From the NCBI GenBank assembly GCA_036678685.1, contig JAZIHH010000020.1, positions 434,001 to 498,000 of the forward strand: DNA of 64,000 nt, in the 5' to 3' direction. A model generated the notes under the pieces. That model was not told the DNA's origin and did not search any database. It saw only the letters and a list, made by a program, of their open reading frames with translations. Shown here piece after piece: positions 17,127-25,871 of this stretch (position 1 is its first letter; each line of letters opens with the position of its first letter). A program made the position numbers and the translations under genes. This DNA comes from JAZIHH01 sp036678685 (GTDB lineage Bacteria > Bacillota > UBA4882 > UBA10575).

Positions 17127-17823
17127 AAACCTGTTGGACAGTTTCAACCGGGCGGCGAAGGGGATCATTTTCTGCCTGCGCACCCAGAGAAATTTCCGGA
17201 TTCATCTCCTCGCCGCCTTGCTGGTTCTCTTTTCCAGCCTGTGGTTTCACATTACCAAAGAGGAGTTCCTCCTGGTCTTGACCGCTATTTTTCTGGTCCT
17301 GGTGGCGGAGATTATTAATACCGCGATCGAAGTCACTATTGATCTTATCACCCGGGATTACCACCCCCTGGCGGCGGTGGCCAAAAACGTGGCGGCCGGG
17401 GGAGTAATGTTGACCGCGGTGATGGCGGTCGTCATCGGCTACATCGTCTTTTTCCCGCGGGTCAACCCGTTAATCCCCAAAATCGTGGAGATCCTGCGAA
17501 ATTCTCCGGTTTACTTGACGTTCATCGCTTTGGCGCTGGTCATTGTGGTCGTGGTCATTTTTAAGACCGGTACCGGCAAAGGTCTTTCCTTTTCCGGCGG
17601 GATGCCCAGCGGCCACACGGCCCTCGGTTTTGCTTCGGCCACCGCCATTATCTTGCTGAGCGGCGACGGTCTCATCGCGGCGCTGGCTTTGTTTATCAGT
17701 ATTTTGCTGGCGGAGAGCAGGGTGGAGGCGAAGATTCATACCCCGTTTGAAGTAATAATCGGCGGGCTTTTGGGAATACTCCTGACTTTACTGTTCTTTC
17801 AACTACATACTCAACTGGGGTGA
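17113..17823 (+). CDS. dgkA: Diacylglycerol/undecaprenol kinase fused to a PAP2 phosphatase
   Basis: Two-domain membrane protein of 236 aa. The N-terminal half is a DgkA-type lipid kinase with 'RNFRIHLLAALLV' and the catalytic 'EIINTAIEVTIDLIT'. In Gram-positives this enzyme phosphorylates undecaprenol. The C-terminal half is a PAP2 phosphatase with 'PSGHTA' and 'SRVEAKIHTPFE', where the arginine and histidine are catalytic; its first motif is weak. The fusion would join making and removing a lipid phosphate in one chain. ATG 17113 has GGAGATGGGG before it; longer in-frame versions lie inside ybeY. Confidence 0.9.
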   Translation: MLKNKNLLDSFNRAAKGIIFCLRTQRNFRIHLLAALLVLFSSLWFHITKEEFLLVLTAIFLVLVAEIINTAIEVTIDLITRDYHPLAAVAKNVAAGGVMLTAVMAVVIGYIVFFPRVNPLIPKIVEILRNSPVYLTFIALALVIVVVVIFKTGTGKGLSFSGGMPSGHTALGFASATAIILLSGDGLIAALALFISILLAESRVEAKIHTPFEVIIGGLLGILLTLLFFQLHTQLG

Positions 17824-17830
17824 GGGCAAA

Positions 17831-18268
17831 ATGGGGAATAAGTATCCCGCTTTACCGGCGGTAAAAAGAGACCTGCTGGCGGCGGCGGAAAAAGCGCTGG
17901 CCAACGCCTATGCCCCCTATTCCCGTTACCGGGTTGGGGCGGCGGTCTTAACCGCCGGCGGACGGATTTATACCGGCTGCAATATTGAGAATGCCTCCTA
18001 CGGGGTCACCCTTTGCGCCGAGCGGGTGGCGGCCGCAGCTGCGGTGGCGGCGGGAGAACGGGAATTTACCGCCCTGGCGGTGGTGACGGACCAGGGGCCC
18101 CCCGCCCCTCCCTGCGGCTTGTGCCGTCAGTTTTTAGTGGAGTTCGCCCCCGGCCTTCAGCTGCTCATGGCCAACCGCCGGGGGGATTTACGGGAGGGCG
18201 ATCTCCAGTCCTACCTGCCCGGAGCTTTCACCGGTCAATTTTTGTCCGGAAACGAAAAGAACAATTAA
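17831..18268 (+). CDS. cdd: Cytidine deaminase
   Basis: Deaminates cytidine and deoxycytidine to uridine forms in pyrimidine salvage. The zinc site is complete: C-A-E at residues 62-64 and P-C-G-L-C at 94-98, the tetrameric all-cysteine type. The substrate loop 'YSRYRVGAAVL' and 'GCNIENASYG' are present. At 145 residues it is slightly long at the C-terminus. It is the last gene of the conserved block; era, which usually follows cdd, is absent here. Confidence 0.95.
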   Translation: MGNKYPALPAVKRDLLAAAEKALANAYAPYSRYRVGAAVLTAGGRIYTGCNIENASYGVTLCAERVAAAAAVAAGEREFTALAVVTDQGPPAPPCGLCRQFLVEFAPGLQLLMANRRGDLREGDLQSYLPGAFTGQFLSGNEKNN

Positions 18269-18298
18269 GACCCGGCCTCGTCGGGGAAAGAGCAACTG

Positions 18299-19354
18299 AT
18301 GGAAAAGGGAGACGGAAACGGTTTGCAAGTGGAGGATTTTGACTATTATTTGCCCAGGGAGTTAATTGCCCAGCAACCCCTGGCCCAACGGGACGAATCA
18401 AAGCTTCTGGTGTTTGAGCGGGAAAAAAACCGTTGTCATCACCAAAAATTCCGTGATTTGCCCGGGTGGTTGCACCGGGATGACCTGCTGGTTTTCAATG
18501 ATACCCGGGTGATGCCGGCCCGGTTGTGGGGCAGAAGATTGCCCGGCTGGGGAAAAACCGAAGTTTTGTTACTGCGGCCGTTAACCGGGGAAAGTTGGGA
18601 GGTCCTGGTCCGGCCGGGGCGCAAGGTGAAAACCGGGCAGGAAATTTTTTTCGGCGGGACGAAAAGACTGACGGCGGTAGTCGAGGATCGCACCTCCTTC
18701 GGCGGGCGGGTGCTGCGCTTTAACCGCCGGGGACTGGAATTGCGGGCCTGTTTCAAAGAGTTGGGGGAAGTTCCGCTCCCCCCCTATATTAAACAGCCCC
18801 TCGCCGATCCCGAACGTTACCAGACGGTCTACGCCCGCTATGAAGGGTCGGCGGCTGCTCCGACCGCCGGTTTGCATTTTACCCCGGAAATCCTGGAAAA
18901 AATAAAAGCCCGGGGAGTGAAGACGGCTTTTCTCACTCTCCATGTGGGTCTCGGTACTTTTCGGCCGGTGAAAACCGTACAGATAGAAGAGCACCGGATG
19001 CATGCCGAGTACTACCGGATCAACCAGGAGCTGGCCCAGGCCATAACAGCCGCCCGCCGGGCCGGCGGGCGCGTCATTGCGGTGGGGACGACGGTAACCC
19101 GGGCCCTGGAATCCGCCCGCCTGGAGGACGGGACGGTTGCGCCCGGCGAAGGATGGACGGATCTCTTTATTTACCCCGGCTACCGGTTTAAAGTGGTCGA
19201 CGGGATGCTGACCAATTTTCACCTGCCCCGCAGTACGCTGTTGATGATGGTTTCCGCCTTTGCCGGGCGGGAAAGGATTTTATCCGTCTATGAAGAGGCC
19301 GTCCGCAGGCGTTACCGGTTTTTCAGTTTCGGGGACGCCATGTTGATTCTGTGA
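18299..19354 (+). CDS. queA: S-adenosylmethionine:tRNA ribosyltransferase-isomerase
   Basis: Transfers and isomerises the ribosyl part of S-adenosylmethionine onto preQ1-tRNA to give epoxyqueuosine. The family start 'DFDYYLPRELIAQQPLAQRDESKLL', 'FNDTRVMPARL', 'EGSAAAPTAGLHFT' and 'LHVGLGTFRPV' are all present. ATG 18299 lies eight bases after GGGGAAAG; TTG 18323, ten bases after AAGGGAG, would begin where most family members begin. It overlaps tgt by four bases, pairing the two queuosine genes. Confidence 0.95.
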   Translation: MEKGDGNGLQVEDFDYYLPRELIAQQPLAQRDESKLLVFEREKNRCHHQKFRDLPGWLHRDDLLVFNDTRVMPARLWGRRLPGWGKTEVLLLRPLTGESWEVLVRPGRKVKTGQEIFFGGTKRLTAVVEDRTSFGGRVLRFNRRGLELRACFKELGEVPLPPYIKQPLADPERYQTVYARYEGSAAAPTAGLHFTPEILEKIKARGVKTAFLTLHVGLGTFRPVKTVQIEEHRMHAEYYRINQELAQAITAARRAGGRVIAVGTTVTRALESARLEDGTVAPGEGWTDLFIYPGYRFKVVDGMLTNFHLPRSTLLMMVSAFAGRERILSVYEEAVRRRYRFFSFGDAMLIL

Positions 19355-20505
19355 GAAAGGAGCGATCCGCTTTCAAGTTTGTCGTGGAATATAAATCCGG
19401 AGAAAACAAGGGGCGCTGCGGGCGCCTTTACACCAAACACGGAGAGATTCCGACCCCGGTTTTTATGCCCGTCGGGACCAGGGCGACGGTAAAGACCTTG
19501 AGCAGCGAACAACTTCAGGAACTCGGCTTTCCGATCCTTCTCGCCAACACCTACCACCTTTACCTGCGGCCGGGAAGCGATATTATCAAGGAAGCCGGGG
19601 GCCTCCATTCCTTTATGAATTGGCCGGGAGCGATTCTCACGGATAGCGGCGGTTTTCAAATTTTCAGCCTTTCCGCCCTCACCAGGGTGGAGGAGGAAGG
19701 AGTGGTCTTCCGCTCCCATATCGACGGCTCCCCCCATTTTTTCACGCCGGAAAAAGTCATGGAGATCCAGGAAGAACTGGGAGCGGATATAATAATGGCT
19801 TTTGACCAGTGCCTTCCTTACCCGTCTACCTACCAGGCGGCCAAAGAGGCTCAGGAAAGGACCACCCGGTGGGCGGAACGTTGCCGCCGGGCCCATAACA
19901 ACCCGGAGCAGGCGCTTTTTGGCATTGTTCAGGGGGTTACCTACCGTGATCTCCGGGAAAAAAGCGCCCGGGAGTTGCGGGCGATGGATTTCCCCGGCTA
20001 CGCGGTGGGAGGCCTCAGTGTCGGCGAACCCAAGGAGTTGATGTATGAAGTTTTGGATTACACCGTGCCTTTACTTCCCGAGGAAAAACCCAGGTATCTC
20101 ATGGGTGTGGGGTCCCCGGACGCCCTTTGGGAAGGGGTGGCCCGTGGGATCGACATGTTTGATTGCGTCTTCCCCACCCGGATTGCCCGGAACGGAACCG
20201 CCATGACCAGCCGGGGCCGGGTGATCGTGCGCGACGCCGCCTATGCCCGGGATTTTTCCCCGTTGGACCCCGCCTGCTCCTGCCCGACATGCCGGAATTA
20301 CAGCCGCGCTTACCTCAGGCACTTGTTTAAAGTCAAGGAGATTTTAGGCATGACCCTGCTCACCTATCATAACCTGTACTTTCTCCGGGCGTTGATGACG
20401 GAAATCCGCCGTTCCTTACGGGAAGGCCGGTTTCAGCAGGCCAAAGCAGAATTTTTTTACCGCTATTACGGTGAGGGGCGCGAGAAAAATGGAACCGGGG
20501 AGTAG
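19351..20505 (+). CDS. tgt: Queuine/preQ1 tRNA-guanine transglycosylase
   Basis: Exchanges guanine-34 of tRNAs with GUN anticodons for preQ1, the step before QueA. It has the substrate-pocket aspartate in 'DSGGFQ' (Asp98), the nucleophile region 'FDCVFPTRIARNG', and the zinc site C-S-C-P-T-C with a following histidine ('YHNLYF'). The GTG start at 19351 overlaps the queA stop as GTGA. A GTG at residue 12 is a possible later start. 384 residues, family length. Confidence 0.95.
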   Translation: MRKERSAFKFVVEYKSGENKGRCGRLYTKHGEIPTPVFMPVGTRATVKTLSSEQLQELGFPILLANTYHLYLRPGSDIIKEAGGLHSFMNWPGAILTDSGGFQIFSLSALTRVEEEGVVFRSHIDGSPHFFTPEKVMEIQEELGADIIMAFDQCLPYPSTYQAAKEAQERTTRWAERCRRAHNNPEQALFGIVQGVTYRDLREKSARELRAMDFPGYAVGGLSVGEPKELMYEVLDYTVPLLPEEKPRYLMGVGSPDALWEGVARGIDMFDCVFPTRIARNGTAMTSRGRVIVRDAAYARDFSPLDPACSCPTCRNYSRAYLRHLFKVKEILGMTLLTYHNLYFLRALMTEIRRSLREGRFQQAKAEFFYRYYGEGREKNGTGE

Positions 20506-20582
20506 GATTTTTCCTTTCCGTGTGGAATACTAATGGTTGTATCAGAAGCCAAAAGAAAGCGAAATTATTAATTGGAGGTTGA

Positions 20583-20906
20583 ATGATGGCTAATTTACTG
20601 GTTTCAACAGCGATGGCGGCAGGAGCGGCACCAGCTGAGCCGGGCGCCAATGTTCTCGGTGCTTTTTTGCCGATGATCATTATTTTTGCAATCTTTTGGG
20701 TGGTTTTAATTCTCCCCCAGCGCAAACAGCAGAAAAAAAGAGAGGCCATGCTGGCTTCTTTGAAGAAAGGGGATAAAGTCATCACCATCGGCGGGATTCA
20801 CGGGGAAATTACCTACCTTGATGAGGAAGATATCCGTTTGCGGATCGCCGACAAAGTAGAGGTAAAAATGTTACGGTCCGCAGTTTCCCGGATCAAAGGG
20901 GAGTAA
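20583..20906 (+). CDS. yajC: YajC, Sec translocon accessory subunit
   Basis: Single-pass membrane protein linked to the SecDF complex. One helix ('FLPMIIIFAIFWVVLILP', residues 28-45) is followed by the family's 'QRKQQKKREAMLASLKKGDKVITIGGIHGEI' region and a small beta domain. It starts at ATG 20583 with TTGGAGGTTG upstream; ATG 20586 is equally possible. queA-tgt-yajC is a common order, but secD and secF, which usually follow, are replaced here by thrC. Confidence 0.93.
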   Translation: MMANLLVSTAMAAGAAPAEPGANVLGAFLPMIIIFAIFWVVLILPQRKQQKKREAMLASLKKGDKVITIGGIHGEITYLDEEDIRLRIADKVEVKMLRSAVSRIKGE

Positions 20907-20915
20907 GGGCCGGAA

Positions 20916-22412
20916 ATGGAGTACATCAGTACCAGGGGAAAGAGTGGCGCGGTTCCTTCCGCCGTGGCCATCAAAACCGGCCTCGCGCCGGACGGAGGCC
21001 TTTTTGTGCCTCAGTTTTTTCCGCGGTTGGTCCCGGAAGAATATCCGGCCGGGGACGGGGATTACCGGGAAGTGGCGGAGAGAGTTCTCCGCTCTTTTCT
21101 TACGGATTATTCACCCGCTGAACTACGGGAGGCGATCGAAAAGGCCTACGGTAAAAATTTTGCGGCCCCGGAGATTGTCCCCCTGCGCCTGGTCGGGGAA
21201 GAAATGGGCTTTTTGGAACTGTGGCACGGACCGACCGCCGCCTTCAAAGATTTGGCCTTGCAAATCCTGCCCTACCTGCTGACGGGGGCGATGAAGAAGA
21301 CCGGCCACCGGGAGCGGATTGTAATTTTGACGGCTACCTCCGGCGATACGGGCAAGGCGGCCCTGGAGGGGTTTAAGAATGTCCCGGGCACCACGGTGAT
21401 TGTGTTTTACCCGGACCGGGGCGTAAGCGAGATCCAGGAAAAACAGATGGTCACCCAAGAGGGCCAGAATACGGTGGTGGTCGCGGTGGAGGGGAATTTT
21501 GACCAGGCCCAGGCGGGGGTGAAAAGTCTCTTCGCCGACCCCGGACTGGCCGCGGCGCTGCACCGGAAAGGACTTTCTTTTTCTTCCGCCAACTCGATTA
21601 ACTGGGGACGGCTCGTTCCCCAAGTGGCCTACTACTATTGGGCCTGGCAACTTGGAATACAAAAAGGACTGTTCAGAGCGGGGCAAGAGTTTAACATTGT
21701 GGTGCCCACCGGGAACTTCGGTAATATCCTGGCCGCCTACTATGGCAAAAGAATGGGCCTCCCGGTGCACAAGTTGATTTGTGCCTCAAACAAAAACAAG
21801 GTGTTGACCGATTTTATCCGTACCGGCTGCTATGACTGCCGCCGGGAGTTCTACCGGACCAGTTCTCCTTCCATGGATATTTTGGTCTCCAGTAACCTGG
21901 AGCGGCTCTTGTTCGAGCTGGTGGCGAGGGATGCGGAAACCGTCGCCGGCTATATGCGTTCGTTAAAAGAACACGGCCATTATTCTCTGGACCCCGGGCT
22001 CCGGTCCCGCCTGCAAGAAGATTTTTGGGGCGGGTTTGCCGGCGAGGAAGAGACGGTCGCCACGATTAAGGAGGTTTATCACCGTTACGGTTATTTACTG
22101 GATCCCCATACCGCCGTGGGGGTTAAAGTCTATTATGATTACCGGCGTGAAACCGGTGACAACCGTCCGGTGGTGATCGCCTCCACCGCCAGTCCCTTTA
22201 AATTCACTCGCACCGTAGCCCGGGCGGTGATGGGCGAAGAAAGTTGCGCCGGAAAGGACGATTTTACTCTCTTGGAGATTTTGTCCGGTTTTACCGGGGA
22301 AAAGATCCCCGCCGGCTTGCAGGGTTTGCAAAAGAAACCGGTCCGACACCGGATGAAAGTACCCCCGGAGCGGATGGGAGAAGTGGTGGCGAAGATCTTG
22401 AACTTGAACTAA
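20916..22412 (+). CDS. thrC: Threonine synthase
   Basis: PLP enzyme that converts O-phosphohomoserine to threonine. The PLP lysine lies in 'HGPTAAFKDLALQ' (Lys111), with 'TATSGDTGKAALEGF' binding the cofactor phosphate and 'VVPTGNFGNILAAYY' downstream. The N-terminal 'YISTRGKSGAVPS' is the family start. 498 residues puts it in the longer, yeast/E. coli-like class. It lies ten bases after yajC and is followed by a strong hairpin. Confidence 0.95.
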   Translation: MEYISTRGKSGAVPSAVAIKTGLAPDGGLFVPQFFPRLVPEEYPAGDGDYREVAERVLRSFLTDYSPAELREAIEKAYGKNFAAPEIVPLRLVGEEMGFLELWHGPTAAFKDLALQILPYLLTGAMKKTGHRERIVILTATSGDTGKAALEGFKNVPGTTVIVFYPDRGVSEIQEKQMVTQEGQNTVVVAVEGNFDQAQAGVKSLFADPGLAAALHRKGLSFSSANSINWGRLVPQVAYYYWAWQLGIQKGLFRAGQEFNIVVPTGNFGNILAAYYGKRMGLPVHKLICASNKNKVLTDFIRTGCYDCRREFYRTSSPSMDILVSSNLERLLFELVARDAETVAGYMRSLKEHGHYSLDPGLRSRLQEDFWGGFAGEEETVATIKEVYHRYGYLLDPHTAVGVKVYYDYRRETGDNRPVVIASTASPFKFTRTVARAVMGEESCAGKDDFTLLEILSGFTGEKIPAGLQGLQKKPVRHRMKVPPERMGEVVAKILNLN

Positions 22413-22432
22413 AGCTTTAAGCGGACAGCGGT

Positions 22433-22468
22433 GAGAGGTGGGACAGGAAGCAAACCGTCTCACCTCTC
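22433..22468 (+). terminator. Hairpin after thrC (probable terminator)
   Basis: GAGAGGTGGGAC (22433-22444) pairs over 12 positions, with one G-U, with GTCTCACCTCTC (22457-22468). It sits 20 bases after thrC and 48 bases before the convergent small gene. No long T run follows on either strand, so it may slow or process RNA rather than stop transcription outright. Confidence 0.55.
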
Positions 22469-22515
22469 CCCGGTTTAAATGAATGACCAGAGATTACGGA
22501 AGGGTTGCCCGGAAT

Positions 22516-22683
22516 CTACTCGGCCCGGACTTGGGTACGAAAAATAAGATCAAGTGCGCCCAGAACAATATGGGCCACGCCAAACCCCAGGACAAACCAG
22601 GCCCAATCCATCGGAAGAAAACTGTAGCCGATAGCCGAGACCAGAGCGCCCAAAGCAATGACGATCCAATCCGCCGTTCTCAT
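22516..22683 (-). CDS. Small two-helix membrane protein (55 aa)
   Basis: Short gene with a strong ribosome site: AGGAGGTAGAGAA directly before ATG 22683, stop TAG at 22516-22518. The product is almost wholly membrane: helix one 'WIVIALGALVSAIGYSFL' (residues 6-23), helix two 'WAWFVLGFGVAHIVLGALDLIF' (26-47), and a short charged tail R-T-Q-V-R-A-E. The family is not recognised. It is convergent with thrC and upstream of nothing on its strand. The ribosome site and clean hydrophobic pattern make it a real gene. Confidence 0.75.
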   Translation of the reverse strand: MRTADWIVIALGALVSAIGYSFLPMDWAWFVLGFGVAHIVLGALDLIFRTQVRAE

Positions 22684-22836
22684 TTCTCTACCTCCTTACT
22701 GGTATAGTCTAGCCGTAACGGCGGAAAATTAAATAGATTTCAAGGTGCTGTTTATTGGAAAGTTGTTCTCGACCACGCGGGGGATCGAACCGCAGACCGG
22801 AGGCGGCTGTTAAAGATTTTCCCCCGCACCCTTTTA

Positions 22837-23856
22837 TTATTCACCGGCTTCCAGGTAAGCCGGTTCACTCCAGAGGCTTTCATTTCCTCCCGTATCAAAA
22901 CTGCTGACCGCGTACCCGATGCGCCCGGCAAAGTAGCCGCCGGTGACTTCGTCCGTATAACTATACTCGCCGGCCGGCAGTTCCGCCAGGAAGCGGAAAC
23001 GGCCCTCTTTATCCGTGCGATACAGCCGGTACCCGGCCAAATCGGGCACAAGCACCTCCTCCCAGGAAAGATGGATAAGGGAATCTTCCCGGTATAAAGT
23101 AAGACCGTTGGGGGTGGTGGGGGGGAAATCAATGATTCCGGTGATGTTTACTGTTTCTTCAGGAATGATCGTCAGCTGGGTGGTCCTTCCGGACCGGATA
23201 TGCACCGTGTAGTAGGGACTGCAGTATGCATAATCAGTAATTTGGGGGACGGCCACCCGGAGTTGGAAAGTTCCCGCCGGCAGTGAGACCCGGGCGGTGA
23301 GAAAAATCCCTTCACGGAGGAGGTCAAAAATGGTGGAAGTGCCGGAGGCGGGATTTAAGTAAACATAAAGCCGGCCGGAGGTAATTTCCGTGCCGAAGCC
23401 CTCGATTTTCGAGGCGTCCAGGGTCAGTTCCAAAAGCCCCGGCGCCGCCGTCAAGTGGAGTTGTACCGTGTTGGTGCTCCCGGGCTCGATATTTATCTCG
23501 CGGAAGGCGCTTAAAAGAACAATACCTTCAAAGTCAAAGGCTTCGGCCGTGAGTTCCCATTTTCCCGGATAAAGGGAGGCAAAAACGGCTTCCATCGGTT
23601 GTCCGGCGGTGAAAGGGATTACTTCTTCCCGAGTCATCCGGCCTTTTCCGTGGACCAGACGGAGGACGATTTCTTTGAGGTTCGCCGCCCCGGCCTGCAT
23701 GATACCGGGCCCGGGCTCTTCGGCCACAACTAGCGATATATGGAAACTGCCGTAGTCTTTGCCGGGATAGTAGGGTTTTTTTAAGCAACCGGCCGGCAAG
23801 AGCAACGAGCATAAAAGAAGAAGGAAGAGGAGATATTTAATACAAAAATTTAACAT
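22837..23856 (-). CDS. Lipoprotein with C-terminal fibronectin type III-like domain
   Basis: Cell-surface lipoprotein of 339 aa. The signal is clear: a leucine-rich helix then L-P-A-G-C, with the lipid cysteine at residue 24. The middle part has beta-sandwich repeats ('YPGKWELTAEAFDFEGIVLLSAFREINIEPGSTNTVQLHL', quoted in part for recognition, and 'LPAGTFQLRVAVPQI'). The last about 90 residues ('TPNGLTLYREDSLIHLSWEEVLVPDLAGYRLYR') look like an Fn3 module. ATG 23856 follows AAGGAG at nine bases; the in-frame extension to 24033 crosses a terminator hairpin and is rejected. Function unknown; carbohydrate or protein binding is a guess. Confidence 0.8.
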   Translation of the reverse strand: MLNFCIKYLLFLLLLCSLLLPAGCLKKPYYPGKDYGSFHISLVVAEEPGPGIMQAGAANLKEIVLRLVHGKGRMTREEVIPFTAGQPMEAVFASLYPGKWELTAEAFDFEGIVLLSAFREINIEPGSTNTVQLHLTAAPGLLELTLDASKIEGFGTEITSGRLYVYLNPASGTSTIFDLLREGIFLTARVSLPAGTFQLRVAVPQITDYAYCSPYYTVHIRSGRTTQLTIIPEETVNITGIIDFPPTTPNGLTLYREDSLIHLSWEEVLVPDLAGYRLYRTDKEGRFRFLAELPAGEYSYTDEVTGGYFAGRIGYAVSSFDTGGNESLWSEPAYLEAGE

Positions 23857-23950
23857 AATATCCAACTCCTTACTTTTTGGCGTATAATTAGACAAGAAAA
23901 AAAGAATTCCTTCCTTAACTTGATAAGTTTTTTGCCCCGAGAAGTAAAAA

Positions 23951-23975
23951 AAACCGCTGCTTTTCAGCGGTTTTT
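23951..23975. terminator. Bidirectional hairpin between divergent genes
   Basis: AAACCGCTG (23951-23959) and CAGCGGTTT (23965-23973) flank a short loop. A runs precede and T runs follow, so it would work as a terminator on both strands. It sits between two genes that point away from each other, so it ends neither of them. Confidence 0.65.
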
Positions 23976-24107
23976 CCTTCGGAGGTTCACGCCGCCAAAC
24001 GGTGAGGAGCAGAGCGGAACCGCGGGAGAACAAAAAAGGTTTTTTAAATCATGAGAAGAAAAGAATAAAATTGGACACCGGTTGAAATATGCTAGGGAGA
24101 GGAAAAG

Positions 24108-25871
24108 ATGCGAAGTTTTAAACGTCTGCTGCAACTGGCTCTACCGTACTGGCGAAGCATCATCGGCTTGTACCTGTGTAATTTGGGGTTCTCCTTTGCC
24201 ACCTTACTGGCGGTGGGGACGTTGGGTCAAATTATGACCGACAACCTGGCCTCCTCCACCGGACTTTCCTTTTCCGGTCTGGAGGGAAGATTTTTCCCCG
24301 CCTACCCGACGATCTATTTAATCTCCGTTTTTCTCGTTATTTCCTTCGTCATCAAAGGGATCTTCGGTTATCTCCAGAATTATTTGGGTAAATACCTGAC
24401 GCAGAAAATCATTTTAAACCTCAGGATCCGGCTTTACAGTAAGTTGCAAACCTTTTCGCTGAGTTTTTTTGACCGGAACAAATCAGGGCAATTGATTTCG
24501 AAAATCACCAATGACGTCGCTTTTCTCCAGCATCAGCTGAACAACGGGATCGCCCAGTTTTTGATCCAGCCGGTAACCATCGTGGTGCTTCTGATCTACG
24601 GGGCGCTCATTTACTGGAAAATGGTGGTCCTGATTATTTTCCTGGTGCCGCTGGCCTCCTTATTCATCCAGTGGTTTAGTAAAAAGATGCGCGCGATCGG
24701 CCGGCGCATACAGGCCAAGGCCGGGGATATCCTGCAGGTGCTGGTGGAGACCATTTCCGCCATCCGAGTGGTTAAAGCGTTTAATACGGAAGAACGGGAG
24801 ATTAACCGGTTTAATGAGGAAAACCGGAAAAATTTCCAAGCTTTGATGAAAGGGGCCCGCTTGAACGCGGCTTTCACCCCGGTGGTGGAATTGACGGCCT
24901 CGCTCTTTATTGCGCTGGTCTTGTTTTATGTCGGTTACGAAATGCTCCGGGGCAACCTGCAGCAGCAGGATATCGGGACCCTCTTGGTCATCTTTTTGAC
25001 CGTAGGCGAACCAATCCGGGCTATGAGTATTTCTTTTTCCGTTCTCCCCCACACGCTCGCGGCGGTGGACCGTATTTACTCCATTTTTGACGAAGTTCCT
25101 GATGTTCAGGAGGCCCCCACAGCGTATAACCTGCCGCCGGTGAAAGGGGAGATTGTTTTTTCCGGGGTTTCTTTCGGCTATGAACCCAGGGTTATGGTTT
25201 TGAAGGAAATAAACCTTAAAATTAACCCGGGTGAGTCGGTGGCCCTGGTCGGCCCAAGCGGGGCGGGGAAAACAACCATCGCCAACCTGATTCCCCGTTT
25301 CTACGACCCCGTGGCGGGCGCAATCTATTTGGACGGGCACAATCTTAAGGATGTTACCTTTTCTTCCTTGCGCCGGCAGATTGGTATTGTCGCCCAGGAA
25401 ACAATCTTATTCGCCGGGACGATTGCGGAGAATATTGCTTACGGGAAGCCCGGCGCCACCCGGGAGGAGATTATCGCCGCCGCCAAAATTGCCAATGCCC
25501 ATGATTTTATTACCGCCCTGCCCGAGGGATACCAGACCGTCGTCGGCGAACGCGGGGTATCCCTTTCCGGAGGGCAGCGGCAGCGGATCGCCATCGCCCG
25601 GGCCGTTCTGCTCAACCCCCGCATCCTCATTCTGGATGAGGCCACTTCTTCCTTGGATGCGGAAAGTGAAGCCCTTGTGCAAGAAGCCTTGGCCCGGATT
25701 ATGAAAGGAAGGACCAGTGTGATTATAGCCCATCGCCTCTCGACCGTCCGCAAAGCGGACCGGATCATTGTGGTGGCGGACGGCGAGATCCGGGAAGAAG
25801 GGTCCCATGAGCAATTGATCAAGCAACCCGGTCTCTACCGGGAACTTTACCAAAAGCAATTCCAGGACTAA
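24108..25871 (+). CDS. ABC exporter, fused permease-ATPase (MsbA-like)
   Basis: Half-transporter that likely works as a homodimer in lipid or drug export. About six helices lie in residues 1-320, beginning with 'ALPYWRSIIGLYLCNLGFSFATLLA'. A coupling segment 'FFDRNKSGQLISKITND' is typical of the MsbA group. The ATPase half has Walker A 'GPSGAGKTT', Q-loop 'GIVAQETILFAGTI', signature 'LSGGQRQR', Walker B 'ILILDEATSSLD' and H-loop 'IIAHRLST'. 587 residues matches MsbA. The 3' end overlaps the convergent gene by four bases. Substrate cannot be told from sequence. Confidence 0.92.
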   Translation: MRSFKRLLQLALPYWRSIIGLYLCNLGFSFATLLAVGTLGQIMTDNLASSTGLSFSGLEGRFFPAYPTIYLISVFLVISFVIKGIFGYLQNYLGKYLTQKIILNLRIRLYSKLQTFSLSFFDRNKSGQLISKITNDVAFLQHQLNNGIAQFLIQPVTIVVLLIYGALIYWKMVVLIIFLVPLASLFIQWFSKKMRAIGRRIQAKAGDILQVLVETISAIRVVKAFNTEEREINRFNEENRKNFQALMKGARLNAAFTPVVELTASLFIALVLFYVGYEMLRGNLQQQDIGTLLVIFLTVGEPIRAMSISFSVLPHTLAAVDRIYSIFDEVPDVQEAPTAYNLPPVKGEIVFSGVSFGYEPRVMVLKEINLKINPGESVALVGPSGAGKTTIANLIPRFYDPVAGAIYLDGHNLKDVTFSSLRRQIGIVAQETILFAGTIAENIAYGKPGATREEIIAAAKIANAHDFITALPEGYQTVVGERGVSLSGGQRQRIAIARAVLLNPRILILDEATSSLDAESEALVQEALARIMKGRTSVIIAHRLSTVRKADRIIVVADGEIREEGSHEQLIKQPGLYRELYQKQFQD

